Shown: positions 23,918 to 30,994 of the stretch, one piece after another
Layout of the letters: each line of letters starts with the position of its first letter
Numbering within the stretch: position 1 is the stretch's first letter
Assembly: GCA_039820405.1 (NCBI GenBank)
Contig: JBCBQC010000075.1
Span: 1 to 30,994, forward strand
Direction: 5' to 3'
From: CALLVY01 sp937899855
GTDB taxonomy: Bacteria > Bacteroidota > Bacteroidia > Chitinophagales > Saprospiraceae
Length of the DNA stretch: 30,994 bases
Translations under genes and position numbers: made by a program
The notes under the pieces: model-generated
Told to the model about the DNA's origin: nothing
Database searches by the model: none
Seen by the model: the letters and a program-made list of their open reading frames with translations, nothing else

Positions 23918-24412
23918 ATGCGAAATTTCGAAGTAACTTTCATCGTAGATCCAGTTCTGTCGGGCGATGAAATTAAATCGACAGCGACGACGTACACCGA
24001 CCAACTCAAGAGTCTGGGTGCCGAAATTGTACACGTCGACGAGATGGGCTTGCGCCAATTGGCCTACACCATCAACAGAAGAACGACCGGTATTTATTAC
24101 AGCGTTGAATTTTCGGTGCCCACCGGAGATTTGATCAACAAAATCGAACTGGCCATGCGCCGCGACGAACGCATCATGCGTTTTTTGACGGTAAAGCTGG
24201 ACAAGTACGGCGTCAAGTACAACGAAGACAAGCGCAAAGGCTTGATCGGTACGGTGAGCAAGAAAAAGTCCAAAGGCGGCAAGTCCAATTCTTCCAACTC
24301 GCGGGGCAACAACCGCTCCAACTCGCGGGGCAAGGACCGTCCCAATTCGAAGGAACGCGCTCCCAAGGAAGAGTCGAACGCCAAGGAAGGCTCCGAGGCA
24401 AAGAAGGAATAA
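23918..24412 (+). CDS. rpsF: Ribosomal protein bS6 with a charged C-terminal tail
   Basis: 164 residues. Residues 1-110 are canonical bS6 (MRNFEVTFIVDPVLSGDEIK, LRQLAYTINRRTTGIYYSVEF, RDERIMRFLTVKLDKYG). The remaining 50 residues are a Lys/Ser/Asn/Arg/Glu-rich low-complexity tail containing near repeats of NSRGNNRSNSRGKDR, which makes the protein longer than the roughly 100-135 residues common for bS6. bS6 binds 16S rRNA with bS18, encoded next. First gene of the cluster. Confidence 0.96.
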   Translation: MRNFEVTFIVDPVLSGDEIKSTATTYTDQLKSLGAEIVHVDEMGLRQLAYTINRRTTGIYYSVEFSVPTGDLINKIELAMRRDERIMRFLTVKLDKYGVKYNEDKRKGLIGTVSKKKSKGGKSNSSNSRGNNRSNSRGKDRPNSKERAPKEESNAKEGSEAKKE

Positions 24413-24475
24413 GCACAAGCATCAATTGTTGCTCCATCAACCACCAACGCTGTACAGCGACCAAAATTAAAAATC

Positions 24476-24742
24476 ATGGCTTCAAGAGACGATATAAAAT
24501 TTCTCAGTAATCCTAAAATTGGATCCAAGCGGCAAAAGTACTGCCGTTTCCGCAAGTTCGGTATCAAGCATATCGATTACAAAGATCCCGCATTTCTCGT
24601 TCAATTTGTCAACGACCAGGGTAAGCTTTTGCCCCGCCGCATCACGGGTAACTCCCTCAAGTACCAGCGTAAAGTCGCCATCGCGGTCAAGCGAGCTCGC
24701 CACCTGGCCATGTTGCCCTACGTAACGGATTTGCTCAAATAA
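24476..24742 (+). CDS. rpsR: Ribosomal protein bS18
   Basis: 88 residues: FLSNPKIGSKRQKYCRFRKF at the start, IDYKDPAFLVQFVNDQGKLLPRRITG in the middle and KYQRKVAIAVKRARHLAMLPYV at the end, the last being the diagnostic bS18 ending. It forms the 30S platform heterodimer with bS6. It starts 63 nt after rpsF. Confidence 0.97.
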   Translation: MASRDDIKFLSNPKIGSKRQKYCRFRKFGIKHIDYKDPAFLVQFVNDQGKLLPRRITGNSLKYQRKVAIAVKRARHLAMLPYVTDLLK

Positions 24743-24793
24743 ACGCGTGGTCCACCACGTCCTGATTTTTTAATCGGTAAACTTTTCTCAACA

Positions 24794-25240
24794 ATGGAAC
24801 TCATTTTATTGCAAGATATCGAAAAGGTAGGCGACAAGCACACCATCGTGACCGTCAAGGACGGCTACGGTCGCAACTACCTCATCCCCAAGGGCCTGGC
24901 ACTGATTGCCAATACGAGCAATCGCAAGCGCCTGGATGACCTGCGCCGCCGCGAAGCAGCTGCCGAGGCCCAGATGATCGGTACCTACCGCGAGATTGCT
25001 ACCCAACTGGAAGGCAAGACCCTCCGCATCGGCGCCAAGGCCGGAACGAGTGGCAAAATCTTCGGTAGCGTCACCCCGCTACAGGTTTCTGGCGCCCTCA
25101 AGGAGCAGTTCGGCGTGGACGTCCCCCGCCGCAAGATCGTACTGCCCGACGACGTCAAACACCTCGGCGAATACGAAGCTACGCTCAACCTCCACCCCGA
25201 GGTCGTCACCCAACTGGCTTTTGAAGTCGTAGCGGAGTAA
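24794..25240 (+). CDS. rplI: Ribosomal protein bL9
   Basis: 148 residues, the usual length. The N-terminal domain is typical (MELILLQDIEKVGDKHTIVTVKDGYGRNYLIPKGLA split by the conserved GYGRNYLIP), followed by the long connecting helix (KRLDDLRRREAAAEAQ) and the C-terminal domain (KIFGSVTPLQVSGAL, GEYEATLNLHPEV). Last gene of the S6-S18-L9 cluster; a strong terminator follows 22 nt later. Confidence 0.97.
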   Translation: MELILLQDIEKVGDKHTIVTVKDGYGRNYLIPKGLALIANTSNRKRLDDLRRREAAAEAQMIGTYREIATQLEGKTLRIGAKAGTSGKIFGSVTPLQVSGALKEQFGVDVPRRKIVLPDDVKHLGEYEATLNLHPEVVTQLAFEVVAE

Positions 25241-25262
25241 AACTACCGCCCGCTTCATCAGC

Positions 25263-25300
25263 AAAGCGCCGCTCCGAGATGCTCTCGGAACGGCGCTTTT
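25263..25300 (+). terminator. Intrinsic terminator of rpsF-rpsR-rplI
   Basis: AGCGCCG-C-TCCGAGA, loop TGC, TCTCGGA-A-CGGCGCT (25265-25297): 14 paired bases with one C/A mismatch, followed by TTTT. Flanking A/T bases extend the stem by two pairs. Confidence 0.9.
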
Positions 25301-25308
25301 CCATTGTA

Positions 25309-25503
25309 ACTAGAAGCCATCTCAAAAATATACTTTACTGGCGTGAATCTCCTTCGTCGATTTGGGCTACGGCAGGGCCATTCTCGCCCCTACTTCGTTG
25401 CCAAAAGCGTCACGTAGCTACGGCTATGCTCCGTTTTGGCGCCTCGTAGGGACGTAAATGACCACTCCCTCGCCGGCAAAAACATTTTGAGATGGCTTCT
25501 AGT
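25309..25503. mobile_element. MITE-like foldback element flanked by CTAG
   Basis: ACTAGAAGCCATCTCAAAA (25309-25327) is the exact reverse complement of TTTTGAGATGGCTTCTAGT (25485-25503). Each end carries CTAG (25310-25313 and 25499-25502). The unit can be read as a 185-bp element (25314-25498) with 14-bp terminal inverted repeats and a CTAG target duplication (IS5-like), or with TA duplicated inside CTAG (IS630-like). Inner sequences pair as well: CGCCCCTAC...GCCAAAA (25386-25406) with TTTTGGC...GTAGGGACG (25435-25453), around the palindrome CGTAGCTACG (25413-25422). Thus the whole unit can fold into one long imperfect hairpin. No ORF inside. It lies directly behind the ribosomal terminator. 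Confidence 0.8.
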
Positions 25504-25515
25504 ATCTTTCTTGTA

Positions 25516-26070
25516 TCAACAACCGTTGCAGGCGCGGTAGCGGAAAAGGTTGTTGTTTTCCTTCTTCTCGGCGATTTGATCGTTTGGATCGGCTAGTACG
25601 GTAAAGATGATGTTCTGGAAGAGCATCGGTGGGGGCGCGCCACAGTCGCAAGGTCCGAGGAAGAAGGGCCGCGTAATGCGTACCGACTGTCCGGCGGGGA
25701 TGCCATTGTGGTTGAGGATTTGGAGCTGCGGACTGCCCCCATCGATCCGCCACTGGATCTCGAGGGTTCCGGCGGGAACGTTGATTTCACCAATGTTGGT
25801 GACGATGGCCGTTGCCGTAAAATTGTGTTGGCCATAGCAACTCACGTCGGGGAGGCTGGGGCCACAATTGGTGGTGGTGGCCGTAACGTCGGTGACGATG
25901 CGGGAAATCAGATCGGGACCGAGCTGGATGATGGTATCGATGGCGGATCGGGCTTGGATAGTGGAAGAAGCCTCCATCCGGGCTTCGGGATGGAGTACCT
26001 CCTTTTCGCAGGCCGTGATCAGGAGACCCCCCAGCAGAAAGAGGCTGGCGAATAGGATTCGATTTTTCAT
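25516..26070 (-). CDS. Lipoprotein with CARDB-like domain
   Basis: 184 residues from the ATG at 26070 (a second ATG lies two codons upstream). Lipoprotein signal MKNRILFASLFLLGGLLITAC (Cys 21). The rest is a single Ig-like beta sandwich of CARDB type: NFTATAIVTNIGEINVPAGTLEIQWRIDG, a middle strand with IPAGQSVRI, and the ending FTVLADPNDQIAEKKENNN, where the ENNN turn is typical of CARDB domains. Extra cysteines (NCGPSLPDVSCYG, GPCDCG, RACNGC) may form disulfides. The 3' end is 13 bp from the MITE. A cell-surface or periplasmic binding role is likely; no partner is evident. Confidence 0.75.
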   Translation of the reverse strand: MKNRILFASLFLLGGLLITACEKEVLHPEARMEASSTIQARSAIDTIIQLGPDLISRIVTDVTATTTNCGPSLPDVSCYGQHNFTATAIVTNIGEINVPAGTLEIQWRIDGGSPQLQILNHNGIPAGQSVRITRPFFLGPCDCGAPPPMLFQNIIFTVLADPNDQIAEKKENNNLFRYRACNGC

Positions 26071-26212
26071 AATCATTGAGGGTAATTGAGCTGTCTGCAG
26101 TACAGCGGTGGACTAAATCTTCGCGAACTTGGTTTTCGGAAACAAGTTCGGGGCTTGATACCAGGATTTCCATTACAAAATTGACCCTCAAGTCCCGCTT
26201 GTAAAAGGTACT

Positions 26213-26251
26213 AAAAAAACGCAGCGACTCCCCGCAAAGGAGAATCGCTGC
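26213..26251 (-). terminator. Terminator of the small T9SS protein gene
   Basis: On the minus strand GCAGCGATTCTCC, loop, GGGAGTCGCTGC, then G and seven T (26219-26213). It lies 38 nt beyond the stop at 26289 and separates this gene from the CARDB lipoprotein gene. Confidence 0.85.
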
Positions 26252-26288
26252 CGACCAAATATTTGCTGACGGTGTATTGCCTGAGGTA

Positions 26289-27068
26289 TTATTCGCCGCG
26301 GATCAGGAGCATTTGTGACGGTCCCGTAGCCGTTTGCAGCCGAAGGACGTACCAACCCGCGGGTAGGGTCGATAAGTCGAGGGGAATTTCGTGACGGCCG
26401 CGATCGAGCCGTCCCCGGAAGGGCTGGAGGAGCGACTGCCCGGCAGGGGAGTACACTTCTACCGCGATTTCTTGCTGGCTGGCCAGTTCGAGACGCAGGG
26501 TGCTGCGCTCGCTGGCCGGATTGGGGAAGACACTGCCGGGGAGCTGAAAGCGGTCACTCGTACCGGGAGAGGGCCGGGGGCCGCCTCCGGTCAGAAAGGC
26601 ATCGCGGTCGACGATAAAGATTTGGATGATGCTCTGGATTCTATTTTTGGAGCTCGCAAAGGTGTAGATGTGGTACTGATAGCCCTCGGGCAGCAGGAGG
26701 TCGATGTAGGATTCCGAGGTTTCGAAGACGCCGCTTTGGGCGCTCAAAAGGCTAAAGTAGCTGCCGTGGTAGAGATCCTGACCGGACTGTTCGGCCCAGC
26801 TGAACTGGATGTGGCGTTTGTTTTTGGAGCTGATTTCAAAATCGCGGGGTGGGGGGACGTCGGCACTGATGGGTAGGTAGCTGACTTGCTCCCCCAGGTA
26901 GTCGAGGACGGTGGCGTAGGGGGTCCCAAACTTTCGGGAGATGTCGTCGGCAACGATGGGGAGGTTTTGGCCGTCTAGTTGGTAGTAGGACAGGGCACGA
27001 GTGGGCTGGGGGAGCAGCAAAGCCAGGGAAAATAGCGCCGTGACCAGGGGGAGGTAGATTCGTTTCAT
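26289..27068 (-). CDS. Secreted protein of unknown function with T9SS sorting domain
   Basis: 259 residues with signal peptide MKRIYLPLVTALFSLALLLP..TRA. Residues 26-165 are a mixed domain I do not recognise (DDISRKFGTPYATVLDYLGEQ; HIQFSWAEQSGQDLYHGSYF; EGYQYHIYTFASSKNRIQSI). The end is a type A T9SS sorting domain: VFPNPASERSTLRLEL, IAVEVYSPAGQSL and LPAGWYVLRLQTATGPSQMLLIRGE. It is monocistronic, with its own terminator. It should be exported to the outer-membrane surface or released. Confidence 0.78.
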   Translation of the reverse strand: MKRIYLPLVTALFSLALLLPQPTRALSYYQLDGQNLPIVADDISRKFGTPYATVLDYLGEQVSYLPISADVPPPRDFEISSKNKRHIQFSWAEQSGQDLYHGSYFSLLSAQSGVFETSESYIDLLLPEGYQYHIYTFASSKNRIQSIIQIFIVDRDAFLTGGGPRPSPGTSDRFQLPGSVFPNPASERSTLRLELASQQEIAVEVYSPAGQSLLQPFRGRLDRGRHEIPLDLSTLPAGWYVLRLQTATGPSQMLLIRGE

Positions 27069-27223
27069 CAGAACTTGTTTTGGTGGTAAAAAGATTGGTC
27101 TCTACAATTTACAAATCCTGTGGCGGACCACCTTCAATTGTTTTATTACATTTTTTTAGCCCTTGTCCACCTCATTTTTATATTTGGGGGTACCCAATTT
27201 CCAAATCTCCAAATAGAAGCGTC

Positions 27224-28672
27224 ATGCACTCGAGTAAAATGATTCACTTGTTGCGCAGCTTGGACCGCAAGGACCTTCGCCGATTGGAAAACTATATCCG
27301 CCATCCCTATTTGGTGGAAGTCAAACAGAAACAAAAAATCTTACAGCTCTTCGAGTGGCTGCGTCCCCACCACCCCGACTACGCGCACCCCGACCTGGAG
27401 AAAACCCGGACCTTCGCCAAACTCTTCCCCGACGAAACCTTTTCCGTTGAGAAGTTGAATAAAATCATGACCCGCCTGCTCCAGGTCCTCCGCAGCTTTA
27501 TCGCCCACGAATACGGGAATGTGGATCAAAAAAAGCGCGAGCAGTTGCTACTCGAATCACAGTACTACCAGGACCGCTCCCTGGATACCTACTTCTGGCA
27601 GAGCATCCAACAATTGCAGCAGCTGCAGAAAAAAGTCGAGCAGCGCGAAAAGGATTTTTACTACACCGAATACCTCATCAACCGACGGATCTCCGAGTTT
27701 TCCAGCCTCTATAACCAACGCAAAGAAGACCTCAACCTGCTCAAGACCCACCGGAGCCTGGACGTATTCTACCTGGTCGCCAAGCTGGAATTTGCCTGCT
27801 GGATGCTGGCCCAGGACAGCAACCACGTCCCCCTCAAGGTCCAGGAAAGCTTGCAAACCCTCGAAGCCCTACTCCCCCTCATTGAGCGCGACTACGAGGC
27901 CCGCATTCCCATCGTCGCCCTCTACGCCCAGCTCTACCGCCTACTTCGGCAAGACCGCACCGCCGCCGCCCGCAACAAGCTGCGCGAACTGCTCGACGCC
28001 CACGGCCACCAGCTGCCTTTTTACCAGCTCATCAGCATCGAGGCGATCTACCGTAGCTATTGCGTCCGCGCCTACAACCTCAGCGAAGGCATTTCCATCG
28101 ACTACCTTTTCCAACTCTACCGCCAGCACCTCGAACGGGGCTACCTTTTCCGCCGGGGCGGGCTACAACCCGGTATCATCAAAAACCTGGTCACCTTCGG
28201 GCTCAAGGTCGGTGACTTCGAATGGGTTCGCCAGTTTCTCGACGATTATCGCGGACGCATCGTGGGTACGCAGTATCCCGACGAGGTCTATTATTACAAT
28301 TTGGCCAATTACCACTTCGCCCGTGGGCACTACGATCGGGTACTCGATACCTTGGAGTGGTACAGTGAGGACAATTACTACAAGATTGCGATCAAGCGGC
28401 TCGAGCTCAAGGTGTATTACGAGCAATTTTCCCCCATCCTCGAATCCAAGATGGACGCGTTTAAGGTGTACATTTTTCGCCTGTCCAAAAAAGCCCTCCC
28501 CATCGTCCACCGCGAGGGCAACAACCATTTTATCAATTTCCTCCGGCAGATTTGCAACTCGGGAACGCGTTACAATACCAAAAAGATCGAGTCGATTCGG
28601 GGCAAGATGGCAGCGACCAAGGCCCTGGTCGAACGCGAGTGGTTGTTGGAAAAACTAGCGGCTTTGTCCTAA
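27224..28672 (+). CDS. Large alpha-helical protein of unknown function
   Basis: 482 residues from the ATG at 27224; another ATG five codons on (MIHLLRSLDRKDLRRL) is an equally good start. The upstream open frame to 27080 gives a Cys/Pro-rich stretch unlike this protein and is left out. There is no signal peptide and no membrane segment. The sequence is helical throughout: LDRKDLRRLENYIRHPYLV at the N terminus, LNKIMTRLLQVLRSFIAHEYG, a coiled stretch QSIQQLQQLQKKVEQREKDFYY, and later TPR-like pairs (DEVYYYNLANYHFARGHYDRVLDTLEW). The ending NFLRQICNSGTRYNTKKI is followed by a basic helix. It could be a scaffold or regulatory helical-repeat protein. I know of no function. Confidence 0.75.
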   Translation: MHSSKMIHLLRSLDRKDLRRLENYIRHPYLVEVKQKQKILQLFEWLRPHHPDYAHPDLEKTRTFAKLFPDETFSVEKLNKIMTRLLQVLRSFIAHEYGNVDQKKREQLLLESQYYQDRSLDTYFWQSIQQLQQLQKKVEQREKDFYYTEYLINRRISEFSSLYNQRKEDLNLLKTHRSLDVFYLVAKLEFACWMLAQDSNHVPLKVQESLQTLEALLPLIERDYEARIPIVALYAQLYRLLRQDRTAAARNKLRELLDAHGHQLPFYQLISIEAIYRSYCVRAYNLSEGISIDYLFQLYRQHLERGYLFRRGGLQPGIIKNLVTFGLKVGDFEWVRQFLDDYRGRIVGTQYPDEVYYYNLANYHFARGHYDRVLDTLEWYSEDNYYKIAIKRLELKVYYEQFSPILESKMDAFKVYIFRLSKKALPIVHREGNNHFINFLRQICNSGTRYNTKKIESIRGKMAATKALVEREWLLEKLAALS

Positions 28673-28692
28673 CGCGTGGTTGCGTACTTCCT

Positions 28693-29430
28693 TTAGAAAT
28701 CACATTGCGGGCCGTTCTCCTTGAGCCAGCGTTCCATGTCGCGGTAGTTGGGCATGGCCGTTTCCACGAGTTTCCAGAAGCGGGAAGAGTGGTTGAGCTC
28801 GATCAAATGCGCCAGTTCGTGGATGATGACGTAGTCGATCACGGGCTGGGGGGCAAAGAGGAGGCGGGTGGAGAGATTGAGGTTGCTGGCCGAGGAGCAG
28901 CTGCCCCAATTGCTGGAGTTGTACTTGAGTCGGACGCTGTTGATGGGCTGGCGGAAATGCAATTCGTTGAGCTCCATGACGCGGCGGGTGATTTCGGGGA
29001 GAAAATCTTTGCCGACGGTTCGGCTAAGGAGGTGTTTGATGGCTTTTTGGCGGTGGGTTTCGAGGTCGGAATCGGCCAGTTCGAGGGTAATCACCGAGTT
29101 GCGCAACTGGGCCCGGTGGTTTTTGCGCTTGGTGTAGAGCAGGCGCAGGCGGTACTGCCGCGCACCCACTTGGAGGAGATCGCCATTGTGGTAGCCCCGA
29201 CCGAAAAAGCGGCTTTCGATCTCCGGGTTGTTGGCGACCTGATCGCGGACGTAATTGTGGAACCACTGAAAAAAGCGCTGTTCCTCCTCCGGCCCGATCC
29301 CGTGGGGGAGCCGCAGGATGGCCTCGGTTTTGCCGATGCTCGCCCGGACGTTTTTGCGCCATTCGCGGTAGATGCGGGCGGGGACCTGACGGCCGTCGAT
29401 GTCGAGTAGCGTTTTTTGCGCTTTTTTCAT
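28693..29430 (-). CDS. YgjP/DUF45-type zinc metallopeptidase-like protein
   Basis: 245 residues. The C-terminal half carries the family marks: YNSSNWGSCSSASNLNLSTRLLFAP (about 170-194), then IIHELAHLIELNHSSRFW with the HExxH zinc motif (His 204, Glu 205, His 208) and a third ligand His 214. The N-terminal half is the beta-rich region of the family (ILRLPHGIG; QVGARQYRLRLLYTKRKNHRAQL). Predicted cytosolic. It is downstream of serC on the same strand but behind serC's terminator, with only about 20 nt between that T run and the ATG, so it depends on read-through or an internal serC promoter. Confidence 0.9.
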   Translation of the reverse strand: MKKAQKTLLDIDGRQVPARIYREWRKNVRASIGKTEAILRLPHGIGPEEEQRFFQWFHNYVRDQVANNPEIESRFFGRGYHNGDLLQVGARQYRLRLLYTKRKNHRAQLRNSVITLELADSDLETHRQKAIKHLLSRTVGKDFLPEITRRVMELNELHFRQPINSVRLKYNSSNWGSCSSASNLNLSTRLLFAPQPVIDYVIIHELAHLIELNHSSRFWKLVETAMPNYRDMERWLKENGPQCDF

Positions 29431-29450
29431 ACGGGGTGCTGGGAATCCAT

Positions 29451-29494
29451 AAAAAAAGCATTTCCGTAGACCAATTGGGACGACGGAAATGCTT
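29451..29494 (-). terminator. Intrinsic terminator after serC
   Basis: On the minus strand AAGCATTTCCGT (29494-29483) pairs with ACGGAAATGCTT (29467-29456) around a loop holding the palindrome CCAATTGG, and continues into seven T (29457-29451). It stands between serC and the metallopeptidase gene. Confidence 0.88.
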
Positions 29495-29514
29495 ACGGTT
29501 GGAAAAAGGGAGCC

Positions 29515-30609
29515 CTAGGCGTGTTGCCGGGCAAATTCCTGCATGACGTCGACCAGGGTTTGGACCCCTTCGATCGGCATGGCGTTGTAGATGGAGGCAC
29601 GGAAGCCTCCCACGGAGCGGTGCCCCTTGATGCCTACACAACCTGCATTGGTGGCGGCTTCGAGGAAGGCCCCCTCCAGATCGGTATGGTGCATGACGAA
29701 GGTCGCATTCATCCGCGAGCGGTCTTCCTTGGCGGCCGCACCCACAAAGAGCGGATTGCGGTCGATCTCCTGATAGATCAGATCGGCCTTGGCTTCGTTG
29801 CGTTCGGCCATGGCCGCTACGCCACCGTGTTGCTTGATCCAGCGCATGGTCAGCATGGATACGAAGATGGGGTAAACGGGAGGGGTATTAAAGGCCGAGC
29901 CCTTCTTGATGTGGGTCTCGTAGTTGAGCATGGTGGGGATGTCGCGATTCACCTTACCCAACAGATCTTTGCGGACGAGGACCAGCGTTACGCCGGCGGG
30001 GCCGAGGTTCTTTTGCGCTCCGGCGTAGATGATGCCAAAGCGGTTGACGTCAAAGGGGCGACTGAAGATATCCGAGGACATGTCACTGACGATGGGAACC
30101 GATACGTCGGGAAACTGCTGGTACTGGGTACCGAAGATGGTATTGTTGCTGGTGAGGTGGAGGTAGCGGGCATCCGCGGGAATATCGTAACCCTTGGGGA
30201 TGTAGGAGAAATTGGTATCGGCGGAGGAGGCGACCTCGACTACTTGGCCGTAGAGCTTGGCCTCCTTGATGGCTTTGGTCGACCAGGTGCCGGTATTGAC
30301 GTAATAGGCGCGGTCGTTTTCGCCGAGCAGGTTGTGGGCGGTCATGTAAAATTGACTGCTGGCGCCACCGGTGAGAAAGAGGACGGCGTAATCGTCACTG
30401 ACTTGGAGCAATTCGCGGGTAAGGCTTTCGGCTTCTTCCATGACGGCGACAAATTCCTTACTCCGGTGGGAGATTTCGAGTATGGATAGGCCGCTGCCGT
30501 TCCAATCGGCGGCGGCAGCGGCGGCTTCCGCGATGACGGGGGCGGGCAGGATGGCCGGGCCCGCACTAAAGTTTTGCTTCTTAATCTGATCAACAGATGT
30601 TGGTTTCAT
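29515..30609 (-). CDS. serC: Phosphoserine aminotransferase (class V, PLP-dependent)
   Basis: 364 residues from the ATG at 30609, the usual SerC length; the frame is open 12 codons further but that start lacks homology to family N termini. It opens with NFSAGPAILPAPVI, has the phosphate-binding GGASSQF (81-87), ILEISHRSKEF (43-53), the PLP lysine in IIYAGAQKNLGPAG (Lys 200), and ends with GHRSVGGFRASIYNAMP. It catalyses 3-phosphohydroxypyruvate plus glutamate to phosphoserine plus 2-oxoglutarate in serine synthesis. serA and serB are not in the window. Confidence 0.96.
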   Translation of the reverse strand: MKPTSVDQIKKQNFSAGPAILPAPVIAEAAAAAADWNGSGLSILEISHRSKEFVAVMEEAESLTRELLQVSDDYAVLFLTGGASSQFYMTAHNLLGENDRAYYVNTGTWSTKAIKEAKLYGQVVEVASSADTNFSYIPKGYDIPADARYLHLTSNNTIFGTQYQQFPDVSVPIVSDMSSDIFSRPFDVNRFGIIYAGAQKNLGPAGVTLVLVRKDLLGKVNRDIPTMLNYETHIKKGSAFNTPPVYPIFVSMLTMRWIKQHGGVAAMAERNEAKADLIYQEIDRNPLFVGAAAKEDRSRMNATFVMHHTDLEGAFLEAATNAGCVGIKGHRSVGGFRASIYNAMPIEGVQTLVDVMQEFARQHA

Positions 30610-30677
30610 TACTGAGAGCTTTTCGAAAAATGAGGTAATGCGCACTAGCGGAGTAGCGCACGATGGTGTTATGGAAA

Positions 30678-30685
30678 CAAAAATA
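30678..30685 (-). promoter_or_regulatory. -7 box of serC
   Basis: TATTTTTG on the minus strand, about 68 nt before the serC ATG. The -33 element is not obvious. Confidence 0.5.
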
Positions 30686-30799
30686 GGTTTTTTGCCTACA
30701 GAATGCCAGCACTCCCTCGCGAAGTTTGGGGCAAATTGGGGCTGGGATAAAAAAGCAGAAAATATTTTTCAAAGTATTTCTTTTTAAAAAGTTTTGATC

Positions 30800-30807
30800 T
30801 ATCTTTG
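30800..30807 (+). promoter_or_regulatory. Upstream outward -7 box
   Basis: TATCTTTG within an AT-rich stretch, followed by CACCCG. About 20 nt upstream is TTT rather than TTG. It forms the first of two tandem promoters facing out of the window. Confidence 0.5.
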
Positions 30808-30905
30808 CACCCGCCTTTCGAGAGAACGATTATTCAAACGCGAAAATCACCTTCTCACCGCCTGTAAAAGTGCCTTGTTTTATTTTTGAAAAAGTGTTGA
30901 AAAGC

Positions 30906-30936
30906 TTGCGTAGAAAAAAATAAGTACTTACCTTTG
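30906..30936 (+). promoter_or_regulatory. Consensus outward promoter at the right edge
   Basis: TTG at 30906-30908, 20-nt spacer, TACCTTTG at 30929-30936. Together with the box at 30800 this gives two tandem promoters reading out of the window. No start codon or ORF follows in the last 58 bases, as expected for a long untranslated leader such as that of an rRNA or tRNA operon. The target gene lies outside. Confidence 0.65.
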
Positions 30937-30994
30937 CAGTCGCCTTTAAAGATAGGCAATCAAGCGATAGCAATATCCACGGTTTAACACCGAA

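Larger units (their letters stand above)
30686..30994. other. Right-edge intergenic DNA
   Basis: 309 bp between the serC promoter and the window end, AT-rich in the middle. It holds the two plus-strand promoters and the start of a leader transcript. No ORF is credible. Confidence 0.5.

Noticed and set aside
27080..27223. N-terminal extension of the helical protein
   Set aside because: Cys/Pro/aromatic-rich stretch (KSCGGPPSIVLLHFFSPCPP) unlike the rest; the ATG at 27224 or 27239 opens the regular helical sequence.
1..30994. CRISPR arrays, integrase genes or phage genes
   Set aside because: No regularly spaced direct repeats and no integrase, transposase or structural phage protein could be found on either strand.

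Overview
The window looks like a chromosomal segment of a Bacteroidota bacterium, most plausibly from the Saprospiria/Lewinella side of the phylum. The signs are: (i) several promoters of the Bacteroidota type (TTG, about 20 nt, TAnnTTTG) and almost no purine-rich Shine-Dalgarno sequences; (ii) three Sec-exported proteins ending in type IX secretion (T9SS) sorting domains; (iii) a TonB receptor / HTTM / imelysin / DUF4856 locus and DUF4920, all typical of the phylum; (iv) a compact rpsF-rpsR-rplI cluster. Taxonomy is inferred from this content only; no 16S sequence is present.

Layout. 1-6006 (minus): a four-gene operon in the order DUF4856 lipoprotein, imelysin-like lipoprotein, HTTM/gamma-carboxylase-like membrane protein, TonB-dependent receptor. 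The receptor runs off the left edge. A perfect 15-bp palindrome sits over the -33 region of its promoter, so the operon is probably a repressor-controlled uptake system, likely for a metal. 6580-7968 (plus): a DUF819 membrane permease. 7969-8464: a non-coding stretch with four strong palindromes. 8465-10822 (minus): an EF-Tu domain-III-like protein, a small lipoprotein and a GH113-like glycosidase. 10823-11692: a non-coding region holding a complete small-RNA gene (promoter, 146-nt tRNA-like fold with an oversized variable arm, terminator) and a second long inverted repeat. 11693-14447 (minus): a TPR adenylate cyclase with a DUF4920 lipoprotein.

14699-20507 (plus): two secreted MORN-repeat/caspase-like proteases flank a secreted T9SS endonuclease I. 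20984-23734 (minus): a large secreted PQQ-type sugar dehydrogenase-like protein with PKD and T9SS domains. 23918-25240 (plus): rpsF, rpsR, rplI with a consensus promoter and a strong terminator, followed at once by a 185-bp MITE-like foldback element flanked by CTAG. 25516-27068 (minus): a CARDB-like lipoprotein and a small T9SS protein. 27224-28672 (plus): a large helical protein of unknown function. 28693-30609 (minus): a YgjP-type metallopeptidase and serC. The right end carries two outward promoters of the kind that drive stable RNA operons.

The strongest candidates for something undescribed are the tRNA-like RNA at 11226-11371 and the MORN-caspase / nuclease / MORN-caspase cluster. The palindromic operator of the HTTM-imelysin operon and the free-standing EF-Tu domain-III-like protein come next.
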